DNA of 64,000 bases, from the NCBI GenBank assembly GCA_013540595.1, contig JABXKE010000002.1:558050-622049 (forward strand), written 5' to 3'. Positions within the stretch are counted from its first letter, which is position 1. Each line of letters starts with the position of its first letter. A program made the position numbers and the translations under genes. The DNA is from Pyrodictium sp. (GTDB lineage Archaea > Thermoproteota > Thermoprotei_A > Sulfolobales > Pyrodictiaceae). Shown here piece after piece: positions 42,642 through 51,222 of the stretch. The notes beneath the pieces are model-generated. The model saw nothing but the letters and a program-made list of their open reading frames with translations, searched no databases and was not told the DNA's origin.

Positions 42642-44030
42642 TTGGGTTCTAGTAGGCCTATCCATTGGGCTCCATCTAGTAGTGACAGAGATCGTTCTAG
42701 GGCCCTTAGCGTTATGGGTATAAGTGATGTCTTTGAACTCTATCGTGACGTGCCTCATAACCTTATACTGGATGAGCCTCCGCGGGTGGGGTTTGGTAAG
42801 ATACTATCGGAGTGGGAGCTCAGACTTACTGTGGAGAAGTTCTTGTCTAAAAATACTGTATACATTGACCCTCCACCCTTCCTTGGTGGTGGATGGTGCC
42901 CTCACCTTGTGCCTGCGTTAGTTGACTACATTATTTCGAGGCCGGAGTTCCTTACTGCTTACACGCCCTACCAAGCCGAGATAAACCAGGGACTAATGCA
43001 GGCTCTTTTTGAGTATCAGAGCCTCATAGCTGATCTTGTAGAGTTAGACGTTGTCAACGCATCAATGTATGATGGTAGTACAGCTGTCGCAGAGGCTTTC
43101 CTTATGGCTTTAAGGGTTACTAAGAGGAGGAAGATACTTGTCCCAGAGCACATGCACCCAGAGTATAGACGTGTTGTAGAGACTTGGCTCTATGGTAAGA
43201 ATGCTCTGCTTGTACCTGTCAAGTATGATGAGCATACTGGTAGAGTATCATTAGACGATTTAGAGTCTAAGATAGACAATGAAACTGCTGCAGTGTATGT
43301 TGAGAATCCATCCTTCCTGGGAAGCATAGAAGAAGATGTTGAAGCCATGGCTGATGCAGCACACAAGAAGGGCGCTCTCTTCATAGTCAAGTTTGAGCCT
43401 ATAAGCTTAGGCTTACTAAAGCCGCCTGGACGCTATGGCGCAGATATAGCTGTTGCTGAAGGTCAGCCATTAGGCTCAGGGCTAAACTACGGTGGGCCTG
43501 GCCTTGGCATATTCGCTGTGAGGTGGGACAGGAAGCTTGTGAGGCAGATGCCAGGAAGAATAATAGGCCTAACTAGGGATGCTGAGGGCAGGAGAGCTTT
43601 CGCGATGATCCTACAGACTAGAGAGCAGCATATACGTAGAGAGAAGGCTACGTCAAATATAACCACTAACGAGGCATTAATGGCTGTTGCAGCCGCTGTC
43701 TACCTCACACTCCTTGGGGGGAGAGGCCTAAGAGACCTTGCGCAGAGTATATGGCTTAGAAGCCACTATCTGGCCAAGCGCTTGTCCGAGGTAGGCGTTA
43801 AGGCACCAGTTTTTGAGTCAGAGTTCTTCAAAGAGTTCACTGCAAGATTCCCAAAACAGTACAAGGCCATACACGTAGAACTGAAGAAGAGGGGGATTCT
43901 TGGCGGCCTAAGCCTGGACCGTTACTGGCCAGAAAAGAGCAATGAATGCCTATTTTGCGTAACCGAGCTCCACTCTATGAAGCACATAGATAAACTCGTT
44001 GAAGCAATTAGTGAGGTGATAAAACAGTGA
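42642..44030 (+). CDS. gcvPA: Glycine dehydrogenase (decarboxylating) subunit 1
   Basis: This is the non-PLP half of the two-subunit P-protein of the glycine cleavage system. It is recognised by the YIDPPPFLGGGWCPHLVPALVDY, TAYTPYQAEINQGLMQALFEYQS and GNYGGPGLGIFAVR-like segments. Length 462. The start is TTG 42642, with GGGG eight nt upstream. It overlaps gcvPB by 4 nt, so stoichiometric coupled translation is likely. Genes for the T, H and L proteins are not in the window. Confidence 0.95.
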   Translation: MGSSRPIHWAPSSSDRDRSRALSVMGISDVFELYRDVPHNLILDEPPRVGFGKILSEWELRLTVEKFLSKNTVYIDPPPFLGGGWCPHLVPALVDYIISRPEFLTAYTPYQAEINQGLMQALFEYQSLIADLVELDVVNASMYDGSTAVAEAFLMALRVTKRRKILVPEHMHPEYRRVVETWLYGKNALLVPVKYDEHTGRVSLDDLESKIDNETAAVYVENPSFLGSIEEDVEAMADAAHKKGALFIVKFEPISLGLLKPPGRYGADIAVAEGQPLGSGLNYGGPGLGIFAVRWDRKLVRQMPGRIIGLTRDAEGRRAFAMILQTREQHIRREKATSNITTNEALMAVAAAVYLTLLGGRGLRDLAQSIWLRSHYLAKRLSEVGVKAPVFESEFFKEFTARFPKQYKAIHVELKKRGILGGLSLDRYWPEKSNECLFCVTELHSMKHIDKLVEAISEVIKQ

Positions 44031-45568
44031 GCGCATCCAAGAAAGAATGGAGACAGGCGAGGTGGAGTGAACCCCTTGTATACGAGATAGGAGACCCACA
44101 AAAGACTGGTGTGATCCTACCATACCTAGACGAGCTACCTAAGCTAGCAGAGAGAGTAGGAGCCAGACCTCAAGGAAAAGTATTCAGAGAAGACACGCCA
44201 GACCTACCGGGACTAAGCGAGGTCGAGACAGCAAGACACTTCAATAGGCTTGCCCAGATGAGCTACGGTGTTGACGTAGGCCCCGTACCATTAGGCTCTT
44301 GTACTATGAAGTACAATCCTAAAATATTTGAAGAGATAGTACGAGACCCAAGAATAAAGTTCTTACATCCACTACAAGACGAGGACACCGTACAAGGACT
44401 ATTAGAGATGCTATACCTTCTCGAGCGATGGCTAGCAGAGCTAACCGGGATGGATCGATGCAGTCTGCAAGTGCCAGCTGGCGCTGCGGGGGAACTCGCA
44501 GGTGCTCTCATGATAAAGAAGTACCATGCTGACCACGGTGAAGAAAGAGATGAAATGCTTGTCCCAGACTCCGCTCACGGAACAAATCCTGCTAGTGCTG
44601 CCATGGCAGGCTTTAAGGTCGTAAGAATCCCCACAAGCAGTAGAGGAACAATAGACCTAGATGCTCTAATATCCGTAGTCGGGCCAAGGACTGCCGGGCT
44701 CATGCTGACTAACCCCAGCACACTCGGCATATTCGAGGACAAAATACTAGAAGTTGCCAAGTACATCCATGATAGTGGCGGGCTCCTATACTATGATGGC
44801 GCAAACCTTAACGGTATCATGGGCATTGTACGCCCTGGAGACATGGGCTTCGACATTGTACACCTAAACATACACAAAACCTTTGCAGCGCCACACGGCG
44901 GAGGAGGCCCAGGAGCAGGCGTTGTGTGTGCCAAGGGAGACCTTGTAGACTACCTCCCCAGACCACTCATAGAAAGAGATGACAACAGATACTTCTGGAA
45001 CTATAGCTGTGACAAGTGCATAGGCTCTATGAGGATATTCTATGGGAATATAGTACCACTAATCAAAGGCTTCCTCTACATAGCTTCACTCGGAGGCAAG
45101 GGACTTCGAGAAGTAGCAATACAAAGCGTAATAAATACAAACTACTTCATAACACTCATAAAGAACGCTAAGGGATATGAACTCCCCTACGATCCTTCCA
45201 AACCAAGGAAACACGAAGTCGTAATATCGGCAAAGCCCTTGCTCAACGAGACTGGAGTCTCAGCTGGCGACGTAGCCAAGGCACTACTAGACCACGGCTT
45301 ACACGCACCAACAATGTACTTCCCACTAATAGTCGATGAGGCTCTAATGATAGAGTTCACAGAGTCAGAGCCTCTGGAGACTATAGAAGAGTATGCGAAC
45401 ACACTCAAGAAGATAGCTGAGCAAGCCTATACCAATCCAGGAAAAGTAAAGGAAGCTCCAACAAGCACTAGTGTGAGAAGAGTTGACGACGTGTATGCAA
45501 ACCACCCAAAGACAGTTACGCCAACGTATAGAGTTTATCTGAAGAGGCTCCGTGGAGAAATCAAGTAG
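44027..45568 (+). CDS. gcvPB: Glycine dehydrogenase (decarboxylating) subunit 2
   Basis: This PLP-bearing subunit decarboxylates glycine and passes the aminomethyl group to the H-protein lipoyl arm. It is recognised by PLGSCTMKYNP, the SAHGTNPASAAMAGF segment, and NIHKTFAAPHGGGGPGAG with the PLP-binding Lys. Length 513. GTG start overlaps the gcvPA stop. The C-terminus carries the usual TPTYRV-type tail. Confidence 0.96.
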   Translation: MSASKKEWRQARWSEPLVYEIGDPQKTGVILPYLDELPKLAERVGARPQGKVFREDTPDLPGLSEVETARHFNRLAQMSYGVDVGPVPLGSCTMKYNPKIFEEIVRDPRIKFLHPLQDEDTVQGLLEMLYLLERWLAELTGMDRCSLQVPAGAAGELAGALMIKKYHADHGEERDEMLVPDSAHGTNPASAAMAGFKVVRIPTSSRGTIDLDALISVVGPRTAGLMLTNPSTLGIFEDKILEVAKYIHDSGGLLYYDGANLNGIMGIVRPGDMGFDIVHLNIHKTFAAPHGGGGPGAGVVCAKGDLVDYLPRPLIERDDNRYFWNYSCDKCIGSMRIFYGNIVPLIKGFLYIASLGGKGLREVAIQSVINTNYFITLIKNAKGYELPYDPSKPRKHEVVISAKPLLNETGVSAGDVAKALLDHGLHAPTMYFPLIVDEALMIEFTESEPLETIEEYANTLKKIAEQAYTNPGKVKEAPTSTSVRRVDDVYANHPKTVTPTYRVYLKRLRGEIK

Positions 45569-45629
45569 TGCACAGAGCAGTCCTTCCCTAACACATGTTT
45601 ACAATTGTATGCAAATACGGCTTAGAACC

Positions 45630-46136
45630 TCATTCCCTGCTCTGACCTTTATAGATTTCCTCTACTAGCTTGATTACACTCTTCTCAAGCCTCTTAGCTA
45701 CATCTGCAGGTATACACCTCGCCAAGGGGCACTCATTATCTACAGTCACGCTATCACTATCAGCATCGTAGACAAGAGGATAAAGTCTGCAGCCCTCGGG
45801 CCTGTATGGGTAAACTTTGCACGCACCAGTTTTCGCATCTAAGAAGACACAGTGCCCATCAATGTTTCTTAGTCTCCACAAGCCATCACTTGTCTTTATG
45901 GCAAAGTACTCAACTCTGTAGCCCAGCTTCTTTAGTCGCTCTATATCTCTTGTTGTTAAAGGCATCTCGGTGCCATAGCAGCAATTAGCGCAGAAAAGCC
46001 CGTTTGATAGTCTGCAGGGGAGTAGGAGTGTTGAAGGCTGCTCTATTACTACAACCTGGCTATCAGGACAGTCTTTGTACGCGAGGCTTCTTAGCCGTGC
46101 CAAGTACCTCTTCAACCTCTCTTCTACTAGGCGCAC
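45630..46136 (-). CDS. YkgJ-family Cys-cluster protein
   Basis: This protein has a zinc- or FeS-binding YkgJ (UPF0153) domain: CANCCYG, a GHCVFLD Cys, and GACKVYPYRPEGCRLYPLV. The C-terminal Cys is in NECPLARC. In total eight or so Cys are arranged as in the family, whose function is uncharacterised. The start is doubtful: GTG 46136 gives a 74-nt overlap with the preceding PfkB gene, and TTG 46115 is an alternative. The two genes are probably cotranscribed. Confidence 0.82.
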   Translation of the reverse strand: MRLVEERLKRYLARLRSLAYKDCPDSQVVVIEQPSTLLLPCRLSNGLFCANCCYGTEMPLTTRDIERLKKLGYRVEYFAIKTSDGLWRLRNIDGHCVFLDAKTGACKVYPYRPEGCRLYPLVYDADSDSVTVDNECPLARCIPADVAKRLEKSVIKLVEEIYKGQSRE

Positions 46137-46992
46137 TCTGCGCTCCTCTCCGTGTAACCTTTATTCCTGCTGCAACAGAGGCCGCTACTAAGCCTTCTTC
46201 AATACTCTTCCCTTCTGCTAGGTAAGAGTTAAAGTATGCGGCAAACACGTCACCAGCACCAGTAGTATCAACTGTCACGCCATGCTTATACGCTTCAACA
46301 AGGTATGCCTTGCCTTTCCACCCAGCTACAGCACCTTGTGCTCCAAGCTTGACTACTATGATTGTGTTAGGGTGTCTTCTCGTTATTTTTAAGAGTGTAT
46401 CGACGTTGAACTCCTCGTTAAAGACCATACGGTACTCAGCTCTATTAAGGTAGATTACATCAGCCTCTTCAACTACACTCACTAGTTTACCTTTATACTC
46501 TCTTGTCACTGAAGCTCCTGGGTCGTATGATGCTATACGAGGCCTTACTCGCTTAACAGTGTTAATGAAGATATGAGGCTCAACGCTTGCAACATGGACA
46601 ACATCGTAGTACTTGTTCTCAATCTCTGTTCCGGAGAGGAACTTGTTAGCACCACGCAACGTAACCATCATTCTTTCTCCAGTTAATCGGGAGACAAGTA
46701 TCAAAACTATGCCGGGTGGTGCACCGCTGTGAACTACTATCTGAGAAGTGTCAACGCCCACTTCTACCAACTTTTTAAGGATACCCATCTGCTCAGCTTC
46801 AGATCCTGTGTGTGCTAAGAGTGTAGCCTTATGCCCGGCTAAGACCGCTGATACAGCATAGTTTGCAGCAGCGCCACCTGGCCCTATGTAGGCATCTACA
46901 GCGTGTACATCCTCGTCCCGGCCTGGCAACTCTTCAACAACAATGTACATGTCCAAGTTAAGATTGCCAACAGCTAAGTGGTGAGCCTCCAT
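46063..46992 (-). CDS. PfkB-family carbohydrate/nucleoside kinase
   Basis: This 309-residue ribokinase-like kinase has the N-terminal AVGNLNLDMYI, the GPGGAAANYAVSAV glycine-rich signature, and the C-terminal catalytic VDTTGAGDVFAAYF with the Asp base. The substrate (ribose, nucleoside, ADP-dependent sugar or other) cannot be set from sequence. Start ATG 46992. It is divergent from metG. The frame extends to overlap the YkgJ gene. Confidence 0.92.
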   Translation of the reverse strand: MEAHHLAVGNLNLDMYIVVEELPGRDEDVHAVDAYIGPGGAAANYAVSAVLAGHKATLLAHTGSEAEQMGILKKLVEVGVDTSQIVVHSGAPPGIVLILVSRLTGERMMVTLRGANKFLSGTEIENKYYDVVHVASVEPHIFINTVKRVRPRIASYDPGASVTREYKGKLVSVVEEADVIYLNRAEYRMVFNEEFNVDTLLKITRRHPNTIIVVKLGAQGAVAGWKGKAYLVEAYKHGVTVDTTGAGDVFAAYFNSYLAEGKSIEEGLVAASVAAGIKVTRRGAQSAPSRREVEEVLGTAKKPRVQRLS

Positions 46993-47126
46993 AACAGTTC
47001 TCCACTTTGTGATACTGCTAGGACTTAGTTTAGGTTTCCGTACATGCCTGGCAACAATATTCTTAAGCTATACAGGATAATACATAATGAGCAGTGCAGA
47101 GAGGGTTAAGCCCAGGGTGTATAAGG

Positions 47127-48848
47127 ATGGGGCGCTGGGTAGTAACAGCAGCATGGCCATACGTAAACAACGTTCCTCACCTTGGAAATCTTATAGGCTC
47201 AATACTCTCAGCTGACGTTGTAGCACGCTACCTTAGGCTTAAGGGCGAAGACGTCATCTTTGTTAGTGGAAGCGACGAGCATGGAACACCCATCGAGGTC
47301 GAGGCCATAAAGAAGGGGGTCCATCCACGAGAACTAACAGATCAGGCTCACGAGTATGTGTCTGAACTCTTCAACAAGTTCATGATAAGCTTTGACAACT
47401 ACACAAGGACAGAAAATCCTGTACACAAAGAATTTGTCAGGGACTTCGTCATGAAACTCTACAAAAACGATTACATCTTTGAGCAAGACGACACCCTACC
47501 ATATTGTCCTAGGGACAAAATGTTCCTACCAGATAGATTCATCGTAGGAACATGCCCATACTGTGGTTTCCCCAAGGCCTATGGAGACCAATGCGACAAT
47601 TGTGGAAGACTGTTGCATCCCACAGAACTAAAGAATCCCCGTTGCGCTATCTGCGGCGGCCCAGTAGAATTCAGATCGTCCAAACACTGGTTCTTCGATC
47701 TACCAAAGCTCCAAACAAAACTCCTTAAGTGGCTTGAATCGTCTAATCTCCCCCCAAACGTTAAGAACTACAGTCTTAACTGGGTCAAAGAGGGGCTTAA
47801 GCCGAGAAGCCTTACACGCGACAACAAGTGGGGCATCCCTGCGCCCTTCCCAGGCGCAGAAGGAAAAACTATCTATGTATGGTTTGACGCGCTATTGGGC
47901 TACGTGTCTGCGACAAAGGAGTACTTTGAGAAGAAGGGAGAGCGAGATAAATGGAAGGACTATTGGTTCAACAAGGATACCAGGACACTGTATTTCATAG
48001 GCAAAGACAATATTCCATTTCACGCAATAATACTCCCCGCAATGTTCATAGCGAGTGGTGAGCCTTATGTACTACCATACTACATATCGTCAACAGAGTA
48101 CTTGATGTACGAAGGAGAACAATTCTCTAAGAGCAGGCGCTGGGGTGTTTGGATAGACGAGGCACTCGAGATACTCCCGCCAGACTATTGGCGGTTCGCA
48201 CTAATCAAGATGAGGCCAGAGACCAAGGATACAAACTTTACTTGGGAAGAATTCTATAGAATAGTAAATAGTGACATGAACGACGACATAGGCAACTATG
48301 TACACAGAGTGCTAAGGTTCATAGAGTCAAGATTCAATAAAGTAGTACCTACACCTCACGAATACAACAGTGAAGACAAGGAATTCATGGAGTACTACCT
48401 TGAAGCTCCTGACCGTGTTGGAAGGCTCATAGAGTCATTTAAGCTCAAGCAAGCCCTCGAAGAAGTCGTAGAAGTTGCAAGGAGAGGAAACCAGTACCTA
48501 AACTCTAGGGCACCCTGGGATGCCATAAAGAAGAACCGTGAAGAAGCAGAGACCATACTCTACGTCGCCGCGAACTCTGTCGCTACACTCGCTGTCCTCT
48601 TAGCACCATTCGTGCCAGAATCAGCTGAGAAACTCTGGAAAATGCTGGGCCTCAAGGGCTCAGTCCACGAGCCTGGCAGATGGCTAGAAGCCAAGAAGCC
48701 ACTACTCGAGCCAGGCCACGAGATCAACGAGCCAGAGCCACTCTTCAAGAAACTCCCAGAAGACTTCCCAAAGAAGGCTAAGGAGCTAGTACTCGAAGCC
48801 AGGAAGAAAGTCATGGAGAAAAGACCTCCTCTGCTACGATGGAGCTAA
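47127..48848 (+). CDS. metG: Methionyl-tRNA synthetase
   Basis: This class I synthetase charges initiator and elongator tRNA-Met. The HIGH motif appears as PHLGN, the KMSKS motif as FSKSR, and a double zinc knuckle (CPYCG, CDNCG, CAICG and an early CPRD) lies in the connective domain. It ends after the anticodon domain at 573 residues, without the Trbp111-like C-terminal domain found in many others. ATG 47127 ([12 protein letters not shown]) is preferred to the upstream 47094 codon. Next gene downstream is 22 bp away. Confidence 0.97.
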   Translation: MGRWVVTAAWPYVNNVPHLGNLIGSILSADVVARYLRLKGEDVIFVSGSDEHGTPIEVEAIKKGVHPRELTDQAHEYVSELFNKFMISFDNYTRTENPVHKEFVRDFVMKLYKNDYIFEQDDTLPYCPRDKMFLPDRFIVGTCPYCGFPKAYGDQCDNCGRLLHPTELKNPRCAICGGPVEFRSSKHWFFDLPKLQTKLLKWLESSNLPPNVKNYSLNWVKEGLKPRSLTRDNKWGIPAPFPGAEGKTIYVWFDALLGYVSATKEYFEKKGERDKWKDYWFNKDTRTLYFIGKDNIPFHAIILPAMFIASGEPYVLPYYISSTEYLMYEGEQFSKSRRWGVWIDEALEILPPDYWRFALIKMRPETKDTNFTWEEFYRIVNSDMNDDIGNYVHRVLRFIESRFNKVVPTPHEYNSEDKEFMEYYLEAPDRVGRLIESFKLKQALEEVVEVARRGNQYLNSRAPWDAIKKNREEAETILYVAANSVATLAVLLAPFVPESAEKLWKMLGLKGSVHEPGRWLEAKKPLLEPGHEINEPEPLFKKLPEDFPKKAKELVLEARKKVMEKRPPLLRWS

Positions 48849-48870
48849 GAGCAAACCAGGTAGCCCCAGT

Positions 48871-49299
48871 ATGCCCAGGTTTTTCCTCGTAAAAAATGGG
48901 CTAGACGCTGTTGCCAGCCTCCTAGAAGAATACAAGAGAGCCATATACCGCTACAACTCAATGATAAGAGGTACGGGGTACTACTTAAAGCCCATACATG
49001 TAGTCGTCAAACATGGTGCAAGCGGAGAGAAGAAGTACATCTACATCGGTAGATATTGGTGGAAAGTAGTTTATGTCGGAAAGAAGGGTAAAACGTCACG
49101 GGTAAAATGGATATATGTTGGCAAGGAGAAGCCAGCTGAGCTAAGAGACTACCCAGACCCTCCTAACCACATACTCGTAGGATTCAGCTTCATAGTACTA
49201 AATGACAGAGACATACTAGTGAGAGAAGATGCATTCAAGCGGTATAGATGGATATTTACTGGATACGAATACGAGGAATATGGGGCAGAGAAAGGATGA
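48871..49299 (+). CDS. Conserved hypothetical basic protein
   Basis: This 142-residue protein is rich in Lys, Tyr and Trp. A beta-strand-rich middle part (KKYIYIGRYWWKVVYVG, VKWIYVGKEKPAEL) suggests a small RNA-binding barrel, but I recognise no family. It follows metG by 22 bp in the same direction and may be part of its transcript. The start is ATG 48871. The frame and codon choice fit a real gene. Confidence 0.6.
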   Translation: MPRFFLVKNGLDAVASLLEEYKRAIYRYNSMIRGTGYYLKPIHVVVKHGASGEKKYIYIGRYWWKVVYVGKKGKTSRVKWIYVGKEKPAELRDYPDPPNHILVGFSFIVLNDRDILVREDAFKRYRWIFTGYEYEEYGAEKG

Positions 49300-49411
49300 G
49301 TGATGAACCTTCCCCTCAGCAGACATCTACCTCTAGACCTTAGTAGATGAAGAGGCGTAGGTGGCCGCCGCTGACACGCCTAAACCCTGCTTGGCCGGGT
49401 GGAGATTCGAA

Positions 49412-50314
49412 ATGAGCTTGAAGGTGAGGATACTAGGGGCTGACAGTATAGGAGTAAGGTCTATGGCTACGATAGTCGAAGTTGAAGACTACAAGATCCT
49501 CATAGACCCTGGTGTGAGTTTCGCGCCGAGAAGGTATGGGCTCCCACCACATCCATTAGAACTTGAGAGGCTAGAGGATGTGAAGGAGAGTATCAGAGAG
49601 GAGCTTGAAGACTCTGATATTGTCATTATAACACACTATCACTACGACCACTACTTATACAGGGAAGAGGATGTAAACTTGTACAAGGGCAAGATTCTAC
49701 TCGTAAAAAACCCTAGGGACAACATAAATGTTAGCCAGAGACTACGCGCACACAGGTTTCTTGTGAAGAATAGAGTTGCTGAGCTTGCAAAAAGAGTAAT
49801 GTACATTGACTCTAATTGGATCCAAGTCGGCGACTCCATAGTCATTCGCGGCTCACCACCGATGCCTCATGGATCAGACGGCACGAGACTAGGATACGTG
49901 ATCATAGTATCTGTTGAGCATCATGGATACATATTTATGCATGCCTCAGACGTCCAGGGACCCATAAGTGGCCGCGCACTTGAGTGGATACTACAGCATA
50001 GGCCAACAATACTGCTTATTAGTGGGCCGCCAACATATTTCGCTGGCTATAAGGTCTCCGAAGAAGAAGTAATACAGGGGCTCAGAAACTTAGAGACTAT
50101 CGCCCAAAGACTTGATGCAACTGTGATAGTTGATCACCATATGGCGCGTGACCTAAAGTACTTAGAGTATCTTGAAAAGCTGCGTAGACAAGCTAAAGGA
50201 AGAGTAGTCTCTGCGTTTGAGTACATGGGGGCACCGTATGAGCCTCTTGAAGCCCTACGAAAGCAGCTCTGGGAGGAGAAGCCCCCTGATAGTGATAGAG
50301 CACTTAGAGGATGA
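49412..50314 (+). CDS. UPF0282 metallo-beta-lactamase-fold protein
   Basis: This 300-residue archaeal protein has the metallo-hydrolase motif THYHYDHY, an early ILIDPGVSFAP, MPHGSDGTRLGYVI, HASDVQGP and a later DHHMARDL. It is a member of UPF0282; the hydrolytic substrate is unknown. I start at ATG 49412 (MSLKVRILGADSIGVRS), preceded by GGTGGAGATT, instead of the frame start at 49361. It overlaps the following Sfm1-like gene by 23 nt. Confidence 0.88.
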   Translation: MSLKVRILGADSIGVRSMATIVEVEDYKILIDPGVSFAPRRYGLPPHPLELERLEDVKESIREELEDSDIVIITHYHYDHYLYREEDVNLYKGKILLVKNPRDNINVSQRLRAHRFLVKNRVAELAKRVMYIDSNWIQVGDSIVIRGSPPMPHGSDGTRLGYVIIVSVEHHGYIFMHASDVQGPISGRALEWILQHRPTILLISGPPTYFAGYKVSEEEVIQGLRNLETIAQRLDATVIVDHHMARDLKYLEYLEKLRRQAKGRVVSAFEYMGAPYEPLEALRKQLWEEKPPDSDRALRG

Positions 50315-50939
50315 GCTAGGTAAGTGGATTCTACTGGAGTATAGGCATGCACTAGAGATTACTGGTGGCAGACTAGCCATAACTAATGCTGGTACGAGCT
50401 GTAACACTATAGTACAAGTTCTTGGCAGAGTAGAGTGTTATAGCGAGAGCATACTCAAACTTAAAGGTGTACTATACAACGACCCTAGGAGAGTGATAAT
50501 CCTTGATCCTCAAGCCGAGAAGACCCTTGAGCCAAGCGAGGCCATAGAGGCAGAAGCCATAGTTGTAGGCGGTATACTTGGCGATCACCCGCCTCGTGGT
50601 CGGACTTGGAAGCTACTGACTAGGTATGCCGTACAAGCCGGGATGAAGCCTAGGAATATTGGGTCCAAGCAGTTCAGTATAGATGGAGCAGTATATGTTG
50701 CACTGCAAATTACTAGAGGCAAACGCCTTGAGGATATCGATGTTATTGAGAGTCCACGTATAGAAGTTGAAAGAGAGGATGGAGTTATCCATGAAATTGT
50801 ACTCCCATTTTCATATCCAAAAGTGGATGGTAAGCCCTTGCTTGCACCTGGCCTTAGAGATTTGCTACTGGGTGGGCTATCGTACGAGGAGTATATGTTG
50901 ATGAAGAAGTCTAAGCAGAACCGAGAGCAAGGCCTATGA
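50292..50939 (+). CDS. Sfm1-like SPOUT methyltransferase (RNA_Me_trans family)
   Basis: This 215-residue SPOUT-fold protein has IEHLEDELGKWILLEYRHA, VVGGILGDHPPRGRT (SAM knot), RNIGSKQFSIDGAVYVAL and LPFSYPKVDGKP. Yeast Sfm1 methylates an arginine of ribosomal protein Rps3 (uS3). An archaeal orthologue may act on S3 or on RNA; this is inference from the family. Start is uncertain: GTG 50292 is preferred, with GGGAGGAG at about 13 nt. It overlaps the UPF0282 gene and is probably coupled. Confidence 0.8.
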   Translation: MIEHLEDELGKWILLEYRHALEITGGRLAITNAGTSCNTIVQVLGRVECYSESILKLKGVLYNDPRRVIILDPQAEKTLEPSEAIEAEAIVVGGILGDHPPRGRTWKLLTRYAVQAGMKPRNIGSKQFSIDGAVYVALQITRGKRLEDIDVIESPRIEVEREDGVIHEIVLPFSYPKVDGKPLLAPGLRDLLLGGLSYEEYMLMKKSKQNREQGL

Positions 50940-51222
50940 ATACTCCTGCAACCAGCTGGACAAGCCCAGTAGTCCACATCTCTTTCTGGCTAAGCAAGGT
51001 AAAGTAATTCTTTAGTACAAGAGACGATGCCACGTAGAATACTGCAGTCAATGGTATAGCTACAGGGCAACCACCATACGCTACTGGGAATATTGTGGCC
51101 ACAAAGCCTGCCAGGAGTCCAAGGACAAGCCTTATCATGGATAGCGTGGCGCGCTGCTTACGATACGCCAGGTAGTACTCTAAGGGGTCTTGGCGGTTCT
51201 TCCCCGTCTCCCCGCCCAACAT
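50911..51222 (-). CDS. Small membrane protein, unknown
   Basis: This 103-residue protein has two hydrophobic hairpins: about 30-47 plus 54-68, and 85-101. The N-terminus is polar and basic (DPLEYYLAYRKQRATL). The family is not recognised. ATG 51222 follows GGGTG. It overlaps the end of the NEMF/RqcH gene by 65 nt on the same strand, so expression is probably coupled. Its 3' end also overlaps the convergent Sfm1-like gene by 29 nt. Confidence 0.6.
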   Translation of the reverse strand: MLGGETGKNRQDPLEYYLAYRKQRATLSMIRLVLGLLAGFVATIFPVAYGGCPVAIPLTAVFYVASSLVLKNYFTLLSQKEMWTTGLVQLVAGVFIGLALGSA

